From NCBI GenBank assembly GCA_020630145.1, contig JAHDBX010000075.1:372-7475 (forward strand): DNA of 7,104 nucleotides. Reading direction: 5' to 3'. The notes beneath the pieces are model-generated. The model worked only from the letters and a program-made list of their open reading frames with translations, searched no databases and had not been told where the DNA came from. Below are positions 1 through 6,422 of this stretch, in pieces. The stretch comes from Gammaproteobacteria bacterium (lineage in GTDB: Bacteria; Pseudomonadota; Gammaproteobacteria; HTCC5015). The translations under genes and the position numbers were made by a program. Each line of letters begins with the position of its first letter. Position 1 is the first letter of the stretch.

Positions 1-55
1 TAGATGCGACTGATTTTTGATGTTTCAAGTATGACAGATACGATTATGCCCGTTT

Positions 56-78
56 CACAAAAAATACCACAAAAAATA
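56..78. repeat. Two tandem copies of a 12-bp A-rich unit
   Basis: The unit CACAAAAAATAC occurs at 56-67 and again, lacking only its last C, at 68-78. The copies are head to tail with a 12-bp period, close to one helical turn. They lie between the upstream gene, which is outside the window, and the candidate tlpA promoter. This could be an A-tract bending element or a small binding site, or it could be chance in AT-rich DNA. No function is assigned. Confidence 0.5.
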
Positions 79-106
79 AAACTAAATGCCTTCTTTAGCA
101 TCTAAC

Positions 107-137
107 TTATCACAAGCATGAGAATGCGCTTTATAAT
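107..137 (+). promoter_or_regulatory. Candidate sigma-70 promoter for the TlpA-like gene
   Basis: A perfect TATAAT lies at 132-137, about 45 bp before the ATG at 183. The best -35-like match is TTATCA at 107-112, with a long 19-bp spacer, and there is no extended -10 TG. The position is right for the TlpA-like gene. It suggests that this gene can be transcribed apart from whatever lies upstream, but the -35 is weak and the call rests mainly on the -10. Confidence 0.4.
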
Positions 138-182
138 CCCTAGCCTTATTCTCCACCCAATTAACAAACTAATAAATCCACT

Positions 183-725
183 ATGCAGAGCAATATCATC
201 AAAATACTATCCCTTATTTTAGCGCTTTGTGCTGGCATAGGTTCTTATAGCCTATATAAGCTTCAACACGAAGAAGTTGCTACCAACACTGTCAGAAATT
301 TAATCAACCAACCAAGGCCAGACTTTACACTTTACGATATTGATAAAAAATTACGTAATATCAATGAATGGGATGGCAAAGTCACGATATTGAATTTTTG
401 GGGCACATGGTGCCCACCTTGTATAAAAGAAATCCCCGATTTGAACGCTTTTTACGCTGAGTACAAAGATAAAAATATCGACCTTATTGGTATTGCACAT
501 GACACCCCAGACAAAGTACGTGAATTTATGCAAAAAATACCGATGCAATATACACAGTTGGTTGACCCACTATTAACCGTAGAACTCAGTAAATTGTATG
601 GCAATGAGCTTGGTACCCTGCCGTACACCGTTGTTATAGATAGCACAGGCTACATTAAATATATTCATCGCTCAGGTATTATCAGCAAAGATGAGCTAAG
701 CCACATAGTGGAACCTTTATTATAG
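183..725 (+). CDS. TlpA/ResA-family membrane-anchored thiol-disulfide oxidoreductase
   Basis: A thioredoxin-fold protein of 180 residues, expected to work in the periplasm as a thiol-disulfide reductase, for example supplying electrons for cytochrome c maturation or repair of oxidised proteins. Residues about 4-26 form one hydrophobic segment. It has no usable lipobox (LALC has Leu before Cys), so it is read as an uncleaved membrane anchor. The redox-active WCPPC is at 76-80, inside the typical NFWGTWCPPC context. The cis-proline of the fold is P147 (TLPYTVVID). The length suits TlpA/ResA proteins. The ATG at 183 has no clear Shine-Dalgarno sequence, but it is kept because it starts just before the anchor. 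In pseudomonads a TlpA-like gene lies between dsbD/dipZ and aroQ; DsbD would be a natural electron donor, though it is not in this window. The exact substrate is unknown. Confidence 0.88.
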   Translation: MQSNIIKILSLILALCAGIGSYSLYKLQHEEVATNTVRNLINQPRPDFTLYDIDKKLRNINEWDGKVTILNFWGTWCPPCIKEIPDLNAFYAEYKDKNIDLIGIAHDTPDKVREFMQKIPMQYTQLVDPLLTVELSKLYGNELGTLPYTVVIDSTGYIKYIHRSGIISKDELSHIVEPLL

Positions 726-771
726 GTATCCACTGGTCTAAAATTATCAAACTGCTGCGAATTGTCGTGAT

Positions 772-800
772 TTGTAGCAAAATTCAGTTAATTTTACATT
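772..800 (+). promoter_or_regulatory. Candidate promoter for aroQ-accB-accC-prmA
   Basis: TTGTAG (772-777) and TACATT (795-800) are separated by exactly 17 bp, about 75 bp before the aroQ start. Each hexamer matches the sigma-70 consensus only partly (3 of 6 and 4 of 6). The 148-bp gap before aroQ is the only sizeable gap ahead of the four-gene cluster, so a promoter is expected there. No convincing hairpin terminator is visible after the TlpA-like gene, so read-through from upstream is also possible. Confidence 0.3.
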
Positions 801-861
801 TTCATAGACTTCAATCCATTTTTACGTCACAATCATCAGCATATCTTCAACAATATGTAAA

Positions 862-876
862 AAAGGATAGATCGTG
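862..876 (+). promoter_or_regulatory. Ribosome binding site that fixes the aroQ GTG start
   Basis: AAAGGA at 862-867 stands 6 nt before GTG at 874-876. This supports a GTG start giving an N-terminus [13 protein letters not shown], the usual beginning of type II dehydroquinases. A small CATAT...ATATG inverted repeat (840-857) lies just ahead of it and might form a weak hairpin. Confidence 0.75.
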
Positions 877-1317
877 GCAAAAATTCTGGTATTAAATGGC
901 CCCAACCTCAACATGTTAGGCACTCGTGAGCCTGATGTGTACGGTAGCGCCAATTTAGACAGTATAAATGCTGAGCTAGCCGATATTGCAAGCGCTGAAA
1001 ATCACAATTTAAGCGCCTTTCAAAGCAACGCCGAACATGAACTTGTCGATCGTATTCATCAAGCATATAAAGAAGATATAGATTTCATTATTATAAACCC
1101 AGCAGCTTTCACTCACAGCAGTGTTGCTTTGCGCGATGCGCTTTTAGCTGTAGCAATACCGTTTATAGAAATACACATTAGCAATATACATACACGAGAA
1201 GACTTTAGAAAACACTCCTATTTTTCAGACAAAGCCGTTGGTGTAATTTGTGGCCTAGGTATAACAGGTTATGAAATGGCATTAAGGGCAGCGATTAAAC
1301 AACTTAAAAGAGCATAA
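874..1317 (+). CDS. aroQ: 3-dehydroquinate dehydratase, type II
   Basis: Converts 3-dehydroquinate to 3-dehydroshikimate, the third step of the shikimate pathway to aromatic amino acids and folate, in the cytoplasm. The 147-residue length is normal for the small type II enzyme, which forms dodecamers. Motifs appear in order: NGPNLN (8-13); the flexible-lid region with R18 and the catalytic Tyr Y23 in [18 protein letters not shown] (49-58); [17 protein letters not shown] (73-89); and [17 protein letters not shown] (98-114) with the catalytic His H100. The C-terminal GLGITGY is also typical. The GTG start is supported by a good ribosome binding site. The stop codon lies 6 bp before accB, which implies co-transcription with the acc genes, as in Pseudomonas. 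No anomalies were seen. Confidence 0.97.
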   Translation: MAKILVLNGPNLNMLGTREPDVYGSANLDSINAELADIASAENHNLSAFQSNAEHELVDRIHQAYKEDIDFIIINPAAFTHSSVALRDALLAVAIPFIEIHISNIHTREDFRKHSYFSDKAVGVICGLGITGYEMALRAAIKQLKRA

Positions 1318-1323
1318 TTAAAG

Positions 1324-1773
1324 ATGGATATTAGAAAGATAAAAAAACTAATCGAATTACTTGATGAATCTGGCGTAGCCGAAATTGAAATCAAAGAAGG
1401 CGAAGAAGCTGTACGTATTTCTCGCAACTTAAATAATGCGCAAATGGTAGCCGCCCCTGTAGCAGCTGCGGCACCAGCGCCAGCAGCTGTCGCACCAGCA
1501 GCTGCGCCAGTAGAAGATGCAAAAGAGCCCGTTTTAGATGGCCATGTAATTGAATCACCTATGGTAGGCACATACTACGAGTGTCCAGCACCTGGAGCAA
1601 AACCTTTTGTTGCAGAAGGCCAACAAGTTAAAGTCGGCGATACATTATGTATAATCGAAGCAATGAAAATTATGAACCAGATAGAAGCAGACAAAGCCGG
1701 CACAGTTAAAAGCATCTTGTGCGAAAGCGGCGAGCCTGTGCAATACGGCCAATCACTCTTTGTTATCGTATAA
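1324..1773 (+). CDS. accB: Acetyl-CoA carboxylase biotin carboxyl carrier protein (BCCP)
   Basis: Carries biotin between the biotin carboxylase and carboxyltransferase parts of bacterial acetyl-CoA carboxylase, which makes malonyl-CoA for fatty acid synthesis in the cytoplasm. The protein has 149 residues. It has the family N-terminus [18 protein letters not shown] (dimerisation and AccC-contact region, about 1-35), then a flexible Ala/Pro-rich linker (about 43-63), then the biotinyl domain from about 73. K115 in EAMKIMN is the lysine that BirA would biotinylate. The start has no strong Shine-Dalgarno; AAGAG lies about 11 nt upstream inside the end of aroQ, so translation may be coupled to aroQ. 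The Ala-rich linker produces a misleading open frame on the other strand. Confidence 0.97.
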   Translation: MDIRKIKKLIELLDESGVAEIEIKEGEEAVRISRNLNNAQMVAAPVAAAAPAPAAVAPAAAPVEDAKEPVLDGHVIESPMVGTYYECPAPGAKPFVAEGQQVKVGDTLCIIEAMKIMNQIEADKAGTVKSILCESGEPVQYGQSLFVIV

Positions 1774-1784
1774 GGCCAGACACC

Positions 1785-3146
1785 ATGTTTGAGAAATTAT
1801 TAATTGCCAATCGCGGCGAAATTGCTCTGCGGATTTTACGAGCTTGTCGTGAAATGGGTATTAAAACCGTCGCCGTTTATTCAACCGCAGACAAAGACTT
1901 AAAGCACGTCAGGCTTGCTGATGAGTCTGTGTGTATAGGCCCTGCTCCATCACCTGAAAGTTACCTAAATATACCCGCGCTTATTTCAGCAGCTGAAGTG
2001 ACAGATGCTGTCGCTATTCATCCGGGCTATGGTTTTTTAGCTGAAAACGCTGACTTTGCCGAACGCGTAGAGGAAAGCGGCTTTACTTTTGTCGGTCCTA
2101 CACCAGAAGTTATTCGTACTATGGGCGACAAAGTAGAAGCCATTAAAGCGATGGTTGCAACAGGCGTACCTTGTGTACCTGGGTCAGGTGGGCCATTAGG
2201 TAGCAATGACGCGGCCAACCTAGACATTGCGAAAAAAATCGGTTATCCCGTTATTATCAAAGCCTCCGGTGGTGGTGGTGGTCGCGGTATGCGCGTTGTG
2301 CATACTGAAGCTGCTCTACTCAACTCTATTGCCATGACTAAATCCGAAGCAGGCGCTGCGTTTAATAATGACGAAGTATATATGGAGAAGTTTCTTGAAG
2401 AGCCTCGCCATGTTGAAATTCAAGTATTATCAGACAAGCACGGTAACGCCATTCATCTCGCTGAACGTGATTGCTCAATGCAACGCCGCCACCAAAAAGT
2501 CATTGAAGAAGCACCCGCTCCAGGCATTACAGCAGAGCAACGTGCGGCTATCGGTAAACGCTGTGCTGATGCCTGTGTTGAAATGGGTTATCACGGAGCA
2601 GGTACATTCGAGTTCTTATATGAGAAAGGTGAATTTTTCTTTATTGAAATGAATACTCGTGTACAAGTTGAACACCCCGTTAGTGAAATGATTACCGGTG
2701 TTGACATCATAAAAGAACAAATTCTTATCGCCGCTGGCGAGCCTTTATCATACAAACAAGAAGATATTAAAGTAAATGGCCACTCTATTGAGTGTCGTAT
2801 CAATGCTGAAGACCCGGATAAATTTATTCCATCTCCCGGTACTATCACCAACTACCACCCTCCGGGCGGTTTAGGTGTACGCATGGATACACATATTTAC
2901 AATAACTACTTTGTGCCACCCAACTACGACTCCATGATTGGCAAATTAATTGTGCATGCTGACACGCGAGAAATGGCGATACAACGCATGCGCTGTGCCT
3001 TAGGTGAAATTGTTATTGAAGGTATTAAAACCAACATTCCACTACAACGTGAGATTTTATTAGATGGCGAATTCTCGCGTGGCGGCACCAACATCCATTA
3101 CCTAGAACATATGCTGGAGAAGAAAAAACAAACTGGCGACTCATAA
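1785..3146 (+). CDS. accC: Acetyl-CoA carboxylase, biotin carboxylase subunit
   Basis: ATP-dependent carboxylation of the biotin on AccB, using bicarbonate; partner of AccB in acetyl-CoA carboxylase. The protein has 453 residues (E. coli: 449). Domains in order are the biotin carboxylase N-terminal domain (1 to about 113, starting [17 protein letters not shown]), the ATP-grasp domain (about 114-317) and the C-terminal domain. K116, K159, the Gly-rich loop 162-168 (GGGGGRG), H209, E276, E288, N290, R292 and R338 are all present at the same numbers as in the E. coli enzyme. The ATG at 1785 is chosen because it gives the family N-terminus. AAGG at 1772-1775, overlapping the accB stop codon, serves as ribosome binding site 9 nt away, which suggests translational coupling to accB. 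An in-frame extension back to 1719 exists but would lie inside accB and has no family support. Confidence 0.98.
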   Translation: MFEKLLIANRGEIALRILRACREMGIKTVAVYSTADKDLKHVRLADESVCIGPAPSPESYLNIPALISAAEVTDAVAIHPGYGFLAENADFAERVEESGFTFVGPTPEVIRTMGDKVEAIKAMVATGVPCVPGSGGPLGSNDAANLDIAKKIGYPVIIKASGGGGGRGMRVVHTEAALLNSIAMTKSEAGAAFNNDEVYMEKFLEEPRHVEIQVLSDKHGNAIHLAERDCSMQRRHQKVIEEAPAPGITAEQRAAIGKRCADACVEMGYHGAGTFEFLYEKGEFFFIEMNTRVQVEHPVSEMITGVDIIKEQILIAAGEPLSYKQEDIKVNGHSIECRINAEDPDKFIPSPGTITNYHPPGGLGVRMDTHIYNNYFVPPNYDSMIGKLIVHADTREMAIQRMRCALGEIVIEGIKTNIPLQREILLDGEFSRGGTNIHYLEHMLEKKKQTGDS

Positions 3147-3149
3147 ACG

Positions 3150-4061
3150 ATGTCAGTTGAAACACAACAAACTTGGCTGCAAATAGCAGTCGAGGTTACA
3201 CTTCAACAGTTAGAAGATACAGAAGCCGCACTACTTGATAGTGGTGCGGTGAGTATTACACTAACAGATGCAGCAGACCAACCTATACTCGAACCAGCCC
3301 CGGGCGAAACGCCCACTTGGGATAACTGCATCGTCACAGCATTATATGCCGACCCTAGTTTACAAACAGAGATTCTTATCTCACTGCAGCAATTGCTCAT
3401 ACCCACTGTTGCCAGTAAATTAAAAATAGAATTACTCGAAGACAAAAATTGGGTTCGCGCATGGATGGATAACTTTCACCCTATGTGTTTTGGCCAAAAA
3501 CTTAGTAAAGAAAAACAACTATGGATTTGCCCTTCACATATTACGCCACCTGAACCCAAAGCAAGCAACATTATACTCGACCCCGGTTTGGCATTCGGCA
3601 CAGGCACGCATGCCACTACAGCCCAATGCTTAGAGTGGATTGCCAACAATGACCAAAGCGACCTTACCGTTATTGACTATGGTTGTGGCTCGGGCTTACT
3701 TGGCATCGCTGCATTAAAACGTGGTGCGAAACATTGCTATGGTATTGATATCGACCCACAAGCCATGCTTGCTAGCCAAGACAATGCAGAAAAAAATAAT
3801 GTTGCCGCACAACTTAGTCTTAGCCAACATGATGATATAGCTGGAGCCGATATCGTCTATGCAAATATATTAGCTAACACCTTAGTTCAGCTATACACAA
3901 ACATCGTCAAACTATGCAAACCACAAGGCCACATTGTTTTATCGGGCATTTTGAATGAACAAATTGATGATGTAATCAGTTGCTATACGCAAGACTTTGA
4001 TTTTGATGCGCCAACCACGCAAGGCGATTGGGCTTGTTTAAGCGCAGTTAAGCGTTCATAA
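3150..4061 (+). CDS. prmA: Ribosomal protein L11 methyltransferase
   Basis: SAM-dependent methyltransferase that trimethylates amino groups of ribosomal protein L11. The protein has 303 residues (E. coli: 293). The N-terminal substrate-recognition domain (about 1-100, starting near TWLQIAVEV) leads through the family signatures LWICPSH (124-130) and LDPGLAFGTGTHATT (143-157) to the Rossmann methyltransferase domain. SAM motif I is VIDYGCGSG (174-182), the acidic ribose-binding region is GIDIDPQA (198-205), and motif IV is NILANTL (239-245). The ATG is only 3 bp after the accC stop codon and has no strong Shine-Dalgarno, so it probably depends on translation of accC. It is the last plus-strand gene and faces the minus-strand DoxX-like gene. 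Confidence 0.97.
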   Translation: MSVETQQTWLQIAVEVTLQQLEDTEAALLDSGAVSITLTDAADQPILEPAPGETPTWDNCIVTALYADPSLQTEILISLQQLLIPTVASKLKIELLEDKNWVRAWMDNFHPMCFGQKLSKEKQLWICPSHITPPEPKASNIILDPGLAFGTGTHATTAQCLEWIANNDQSDLTVIDYGCGSGLLGIAALKRGAKHCYGIDIDPQAMLASQDNAEKNNVAAQLSLSQHDDIAGADIVYANILANTLVQLYTNIVKLCKPQGHIVLSGILNEQIDDVISCYTQDFDFDAPTTQGDWACLSAVKRS

Positions 4062-4065
4062 AAAA

Positions 4066-4096
4066 AGAGTTGTTAAACAAACAGAATAACAACTCT
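4066..4096 (-). terminator. Hairpin terminator of the sigma/anti-sigma/DoxX group, overlapping the prmA end
   Basis: A perfect 10-bp inverted repeat, AGAGTTGTTA (4066-4075) and TAACAACTCT (4087-4096), with an 11-nt loop. Read on the minus strand, the stem is followed at once by a run of U encoded by A4060-A4065, the classic intrinsic terminator. It lies about 55 bp after the DoxX stop codon. On the plus strand the bases after the stem are CTTACTTAC, a poor U-tract, so it would stop prmA transcripts less well. The U-tract overlaps the prmA stop codon (4059-4061). Confidence 0.85.
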
Positions 4097-4149
4097 CTTA
4101 CTTACACACCTAAGAATTAGATTTTATAGCTCCAAAGTACTACCTGCAA

Positions 4150-5061
4150 TTAACTTTCCACTGTTTTCCCAGACCACCCAAATGCATTAGCAATACGATT
4201 GACAATATCATTCGGCGTATATGCATTGCCCGCGCCCCTAAAAAATACAACAATACTGGCTGCAAAAAATGCAAACTCACGCTTAAAGGCATTTAAGTTA
4301 GCAATAAGTGACTTGTCTAGATTTAATTTATAAAACATATACCAAAGTAAAATGCCAGCAAACACAACAGCAGCAAGCCTTACCTGCACACCAAGAATAA
4401 ATAGTACGCCGACAATAAACAATAAAAACTGTGGTGTTGCAAATGTTGATATTTTTTCAAATGAACCGAACAAGCCACCAATAACCAAAGGCGCAGCAAT
4501 TGAAAGGCGCAACAACAATCCTAAGCTATTCCAAGACTCATCTGTAGACGTCACTTCATTTTTAAGCAACTTATTATCTACACTAAACTGTCCAGAACCT
4601 AGTTGATAAAGTACAAACATCAGCCCAGACAAAGCAATATCTCGCATCTGCACAAACATAGCGGGCGAAGTATAGGTTTTAACAGACAACTCAACACCAG
4701 GCGTAGTCACCACGGGCAATGAAAAAACAAACGTCCATAATAAAAAACCATAAATCAAAGCTAAAGGCCGCACCATAAAACCTGCAACCAAAGCAATACC
4801 GCTAATTAACTCAAAACTCGATAATGCGGTTAGAAACCCCCAGGGTGTAAAAAACGCAATATCAGTAAATAGAAACTGTAAGAAAAACTCATTAATATAA
4901 CCTAATGTACCCGTATAACTATTTACAATAGCTTCAGTACGCTGAGGATCAAGCAACTGGCTTAACTTATTATAACCACCCACAATAAACACAATACCCA
5001 TTCCTATCCTTAAATAGAATGCTGTTTGCAAGTTCGAAAATTCGTTCTTTAAAAATGACAT
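4150..5061 (-). CDS. DoxX-family membrane protein with two DoxX-like halves
   Basis: An integral membrane protein of 303 residues. Ordinary DoxX proteins have about 130-150 residues and four membrane helices; this one reads as two such units joined. Half one has LRIGMGIVFIVGGYNKL (17-33), FELISGIALVAGF (83-95) and MRDIALSGLMFVLYQLGSG (139-157). Half two repeats the plan with LRLSIAAPLVIGGLFGSFEKI (184-204), a helix at about 212-226 leading into VQVRLAAVVFAGI (225-237), and KREFAFFAASIVVFFRGAG (260-278). A polar linker (about 163-178) joins them. The ATG at 5061 is chosen because GGAGAGG precedes it by 9 nt; an in-frame TTG at 5079 would run through that site. DoxX relatives are linked to thiosulfate:quinone oxidoreductase and to redox or metal stress, but many are uncharacterised. 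It lies 55 bp after the anti-sigma gene with no terminator between, so it probably belongs to the same operon. Confidence 0.8.
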   Translation of the reverse strand: MSFLKNEFSNLQTAFYLRIGMGIVFIVGGYNKLSQLLDPQRTEAIVNSYTGTLGYINEFFLQFLFTDIAFFTPWGFLTALSSFELISGIALVAGFMVRPLALIYGFLLWTFVFSLPVVTTPGVELSVKTYTSPAMFVQMRDIALSGLMFVLYQLGSGQFSVDNKLLKNEVTSTDESWNSLGLLLRLSIAAPLVIGGLFGSFEKISTFATPQFLLFIVGVLFILGVQVRLAAVVFAGILLWYMFYKLNLDKSLIANLNAFKREFAFFAASIVVFFRGAGNAYTPNDIVNRIANAFGWSGKTVES

Positions 5062-5070
5062 GATATTATT

Positions 5071-5077
5071 CCTCTCC
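5071..5077 (-). promoter_or_regulatory. Ribosome binding site that fixes the DoxX start
   Basis: On the minus strand this reads GGAGAGG and stands 9 nt before the ATG at 5061-5059. An upstream in-frame TTG (5079-5077) would put the site inside the coding region and would add only six residues, so the shorter protein is preferred. Confidence 0.75.
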
Positions 5078-5116
5078 AACGGTAGTAAAATTGTTAATTA
5101 TTTTTTTAATATAAAT

Positions 5117-5740
5117 TCAATCACTGTTCAGTAAAGCATAAAAAGTTGATTGATCTGACCAGTACTGGTCGCCTTCCCTCATTGTCCATGGCGTATCACT
5201 TTCAATATCACGTAACAAAGGTGAAGCAGATGTAATAAACAAAGAACTCATTTTATTATCATCATTACGTACAAGCTGTAAATGCACAGTAAACTGTTCT
5301 GCAATAGAACAATAATGCGCAGCCAGCAAGGTAAAACCATTACGAATTTTATCCGGAATATTAATAGCGAACTTAACTTCGCTTAAAGTCGCATTGAGCT
5401 CAGAGAAATCTGTATTCGCCATATCATAATCGGCATGAAAAGGTTTTTTATGACTTAATACAAGCTCATTTAACACTTCTTGCTTGCTAACCCTTACACT
5501 CTCTTTATATACAGCCATACTGGACATGCCTAGCGTTATAAATAACAATGCTACAGCACCGTACCTCCAAGCGTTTGATGTATTGCTTTTACTTGATTTG
5601 TTGGCCTTATGTAAATTAGAGTCAGGCTTGACTCGAGTAATCACAGATTTTGCAGTCGCGGCCTTAATATCTGCTACTTTTTCTTCGCTTAGAGACTGAT
5701 GAGAATAATACCGTCTTAACAATGTATCTATATCACTCAT
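5117..5740 (-). CDS. Single-pass membrane anti-sigma-like protein, no zinc motif
   Basis: Likely the membrane-bound partner that holds the adjacent ECF sigma factor inactive. The protein has 207 residues. The cytoplasmic N-terminal part (1 to about 57) begins MSDIDTLLRRYY and becomes basic and Ser/Asn/Lys-rich before one hydrophobic helix (about 59-77, YGAVALLFITLGMSSMAV). A periplasmic domain follows (about 78-207). Its pattern, INIPDKIRNGFTLLAAHYCS (127-145) then VHLQLVRND and KMSSLFI, resembles the outer domain of membrane anti-sigma proteins of the COG5662 type (family resemblance by eye only). The H-x3-C-x2-C zinc motif of ZAS anti-sigma factors is absent; the only cysteine is C144, in the predicted periplasm. 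The ATG overlaps the sigma gene's TGA (ATGA, 5737-5740), and GAGGTG (5745-5750) is its ribosome binding site. The role is inferred from context and topology. Confidence 0.72.
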   Translation of the reverse strand: MSDIDTLLRRYYSHQSLSEEKVADIKAATAKSVITRVKPDSNLHKANKSSKSNTSNAWRYGAVALLFITLGMSSMAVYKESVRVSKQEVLNELVLSHKKPFHADYDMANTDFSELNATLSEVKFAINIPDKIRNGFTLLAAHYCSIAEQFTVHLQLVRNDDNKMSSLFITSASPLLRDIESDTPWTMREGDQYWSDQSTFYALLNSD

Positions 5741-6231
5741 AACTCACCTCTAACAAACGTATCGGTAGCCTCATAAAAATGCATACCTAATAACTTTTTA
5801 AGTTTTTTCTTGCTACGAAACAAGGAACTCAATACTGTACCTCGACTCGACTTCGTTAACTCTGCAATTTCAGCAGCGGTATAGCCTTCAATAGTATGAA
5901 GAAATAGCATTTCCCTTTCAGATGTACGCAACAAACCTAAAGCTCGCTCAAGGACGCTATCAGAAATAGGCGACTCAAACTCCAGTTCATATTCTGGCAA
6001 ATCATTTACTTGTAAATCGACATCTATATGTATTAAATTATTATGTCGACATTTATCAATAAACAAGTTTCGAATACTGACAAACAGCAAGCCTTTGTTG
6101 ATATCTTTATTTGCCTTGGATATTTTTACCCATGCGTCATGCACTAAATCCTCAGCGTCATGCTTCTGGCAACATAGCGAATACGCATACCTAAAACCCT
6201 GCTGCAACAAATCGTCCGTGGCTTCTCGCAC
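5737..6231 (-). CDS. ECF-type RNA polymerase sigma factor
   Basis: A small sigma-70 family protein of 164 residues with only regions 2 and 4, the layout of extracytoplasmic-function sigma factors. Region 2 spans about 6-63: the core-binding stretch DAEDLVHDAWVKI (25-37) and the -10-recognition helix FVSIRNLFIDKCRH (50-63). Region 4 spans about 93-148, with the helix-turn-helix for -35 recognition at TAAEIAELTKSSRGTVLSSL (118-137). The linker between them (about 64-92) is acidic. The start is GTG at 6231-6229: an in-frame TAA sits just upstream (6240-6238), and AAAAGG (6246-6241) is 9 nt away. Overlap by ATGA with the membrane anti-sigma-like gene is the standard arrangement for a sigma/anti-sigma pair. 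It has no long C-terminal extension. The ECF subgroup and the target promoters cannot be determined from this window. Confidence 0.9.
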   Translation of the reverse strand: MREATDDLLQQGFRYAYSLCCQKHDAEDLVHDAWVKISKANKDINKGLLFVSIRNLFIDKCRHNNLIHIDVDLQVNDLPEYELEFESPISDSVLERALGLLRTSEREMLFLHTIEGYTAAEIAELTKSSRGTVLSSLFRSKKKLKKLLGMHFYEATDTFVRGEL

Positions 6232-6350
6232 GCGAAATTACCTTTTAAAATGAATGACTAAACGACGCACTAATACCTCGCAGTTTATAAACGAATACAA
6301 ACCCGTTTTGATTGCATCTTTTTTATTTTTTAATATCGACGACTAAAGAG

Positions 6351-6371
6351 CTTGAATAAAACTTACTCAAG
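6351..6371 (-). promoter_or_regulatory. Palindrome in the sigma-operon leader (operator or RNA hairpin)
   Basis: Arms CTTGAATAA (6351-6359) and TTACTCAAG (6363-6371) are inverted repeats around a 3-nt centre, with one mismatch in DNA. In minus-strand RNA the mismatch becomes a G-U pair, so a continuous 9-bp stem with a GUU loop can form. It lies 10 bp downstream of the candidate ECF promoter's -10 element, where either a repressor operator or a 5'-leader hairpin would fit. It has no U-tract directly after it, so it is not called a terminator. Confidence 0.45.
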
Positions 6372-6380
6372 TCAATAAAT

Positions 6381-6407
6381 GGACATAGGAAATTAGTTTG
6401 AGTTCAA
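6381..6407 (-). promoter_or_regulatory. Possible ECF-type promoter of the sigma operon
   Basis: Read on the minus strand, TTGAACT (6407-6401) is followed after 16 nt by GTCC (6384-6381). This resembles the GAAC-type -35 and GTC-type -10 used by many ECF sigma factors, and it faces the sigma gene, which starts about 150 bp downstream. Many ECF factors transcribe their own operon, so self-regulation is plausible. The motif is short and AT-rich DNA gives chance matches, so the call is tentative. Confidence 0.25.
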
Positions 6408-6422
6408 GAAGCATTTGCGGAG

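Noticed and set aside
4..108. 34-codon plus-strand frame at the left edge
   Set aside because: No ribosome binding site is visible, composition is low-complexity (QKIPQKIK from the tandem repeat), and no recognisable protein is encoded. The preceding gene, perhaps dsbD as in pseudomonads, could end at TAG 1-3, TGA 11-13 or TGA 18-20, but too little is visible to call it.
726..800. Possible terminator after the TlpA-like gene
   Set aside because: Only short 5-bp inverted repeats (GAATT/AATTC) with long loops are present, without a proper U-tract after a stable stem.
1269..1571. Open frame on the minus strand, Ala/Gly-rich
   Set aside because: It is the reverse complement of the accB Ala/Pro linker; accB is certain and the frame has no recognisable protein.
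1719..1784. In-frame extension of accC that would start inside accB
   Set aside because: It overlaps the end of accB, is not part of the AccC family N-terminus, and the ATG at 1785 has a well-placed AAGG. The longer start is not used.
2368..2652. Second plus-strand frame inside accC
   Set aside because: It lies wholly within the catalytic core of accC in another frame and has no family features.
4352..4606. Plus-strand frame inside the DoxX-like gene
   Set aside because: It is antisense to a clear membrane protein and shows no start signal or family pattern.
5062..5079. TTG start adding six residues to the DoxX-like protein
   Set aside because: The codons would consist of the GGAGAGG ribosome binding site itself, which is correctly spaced for the ATG at 5061.
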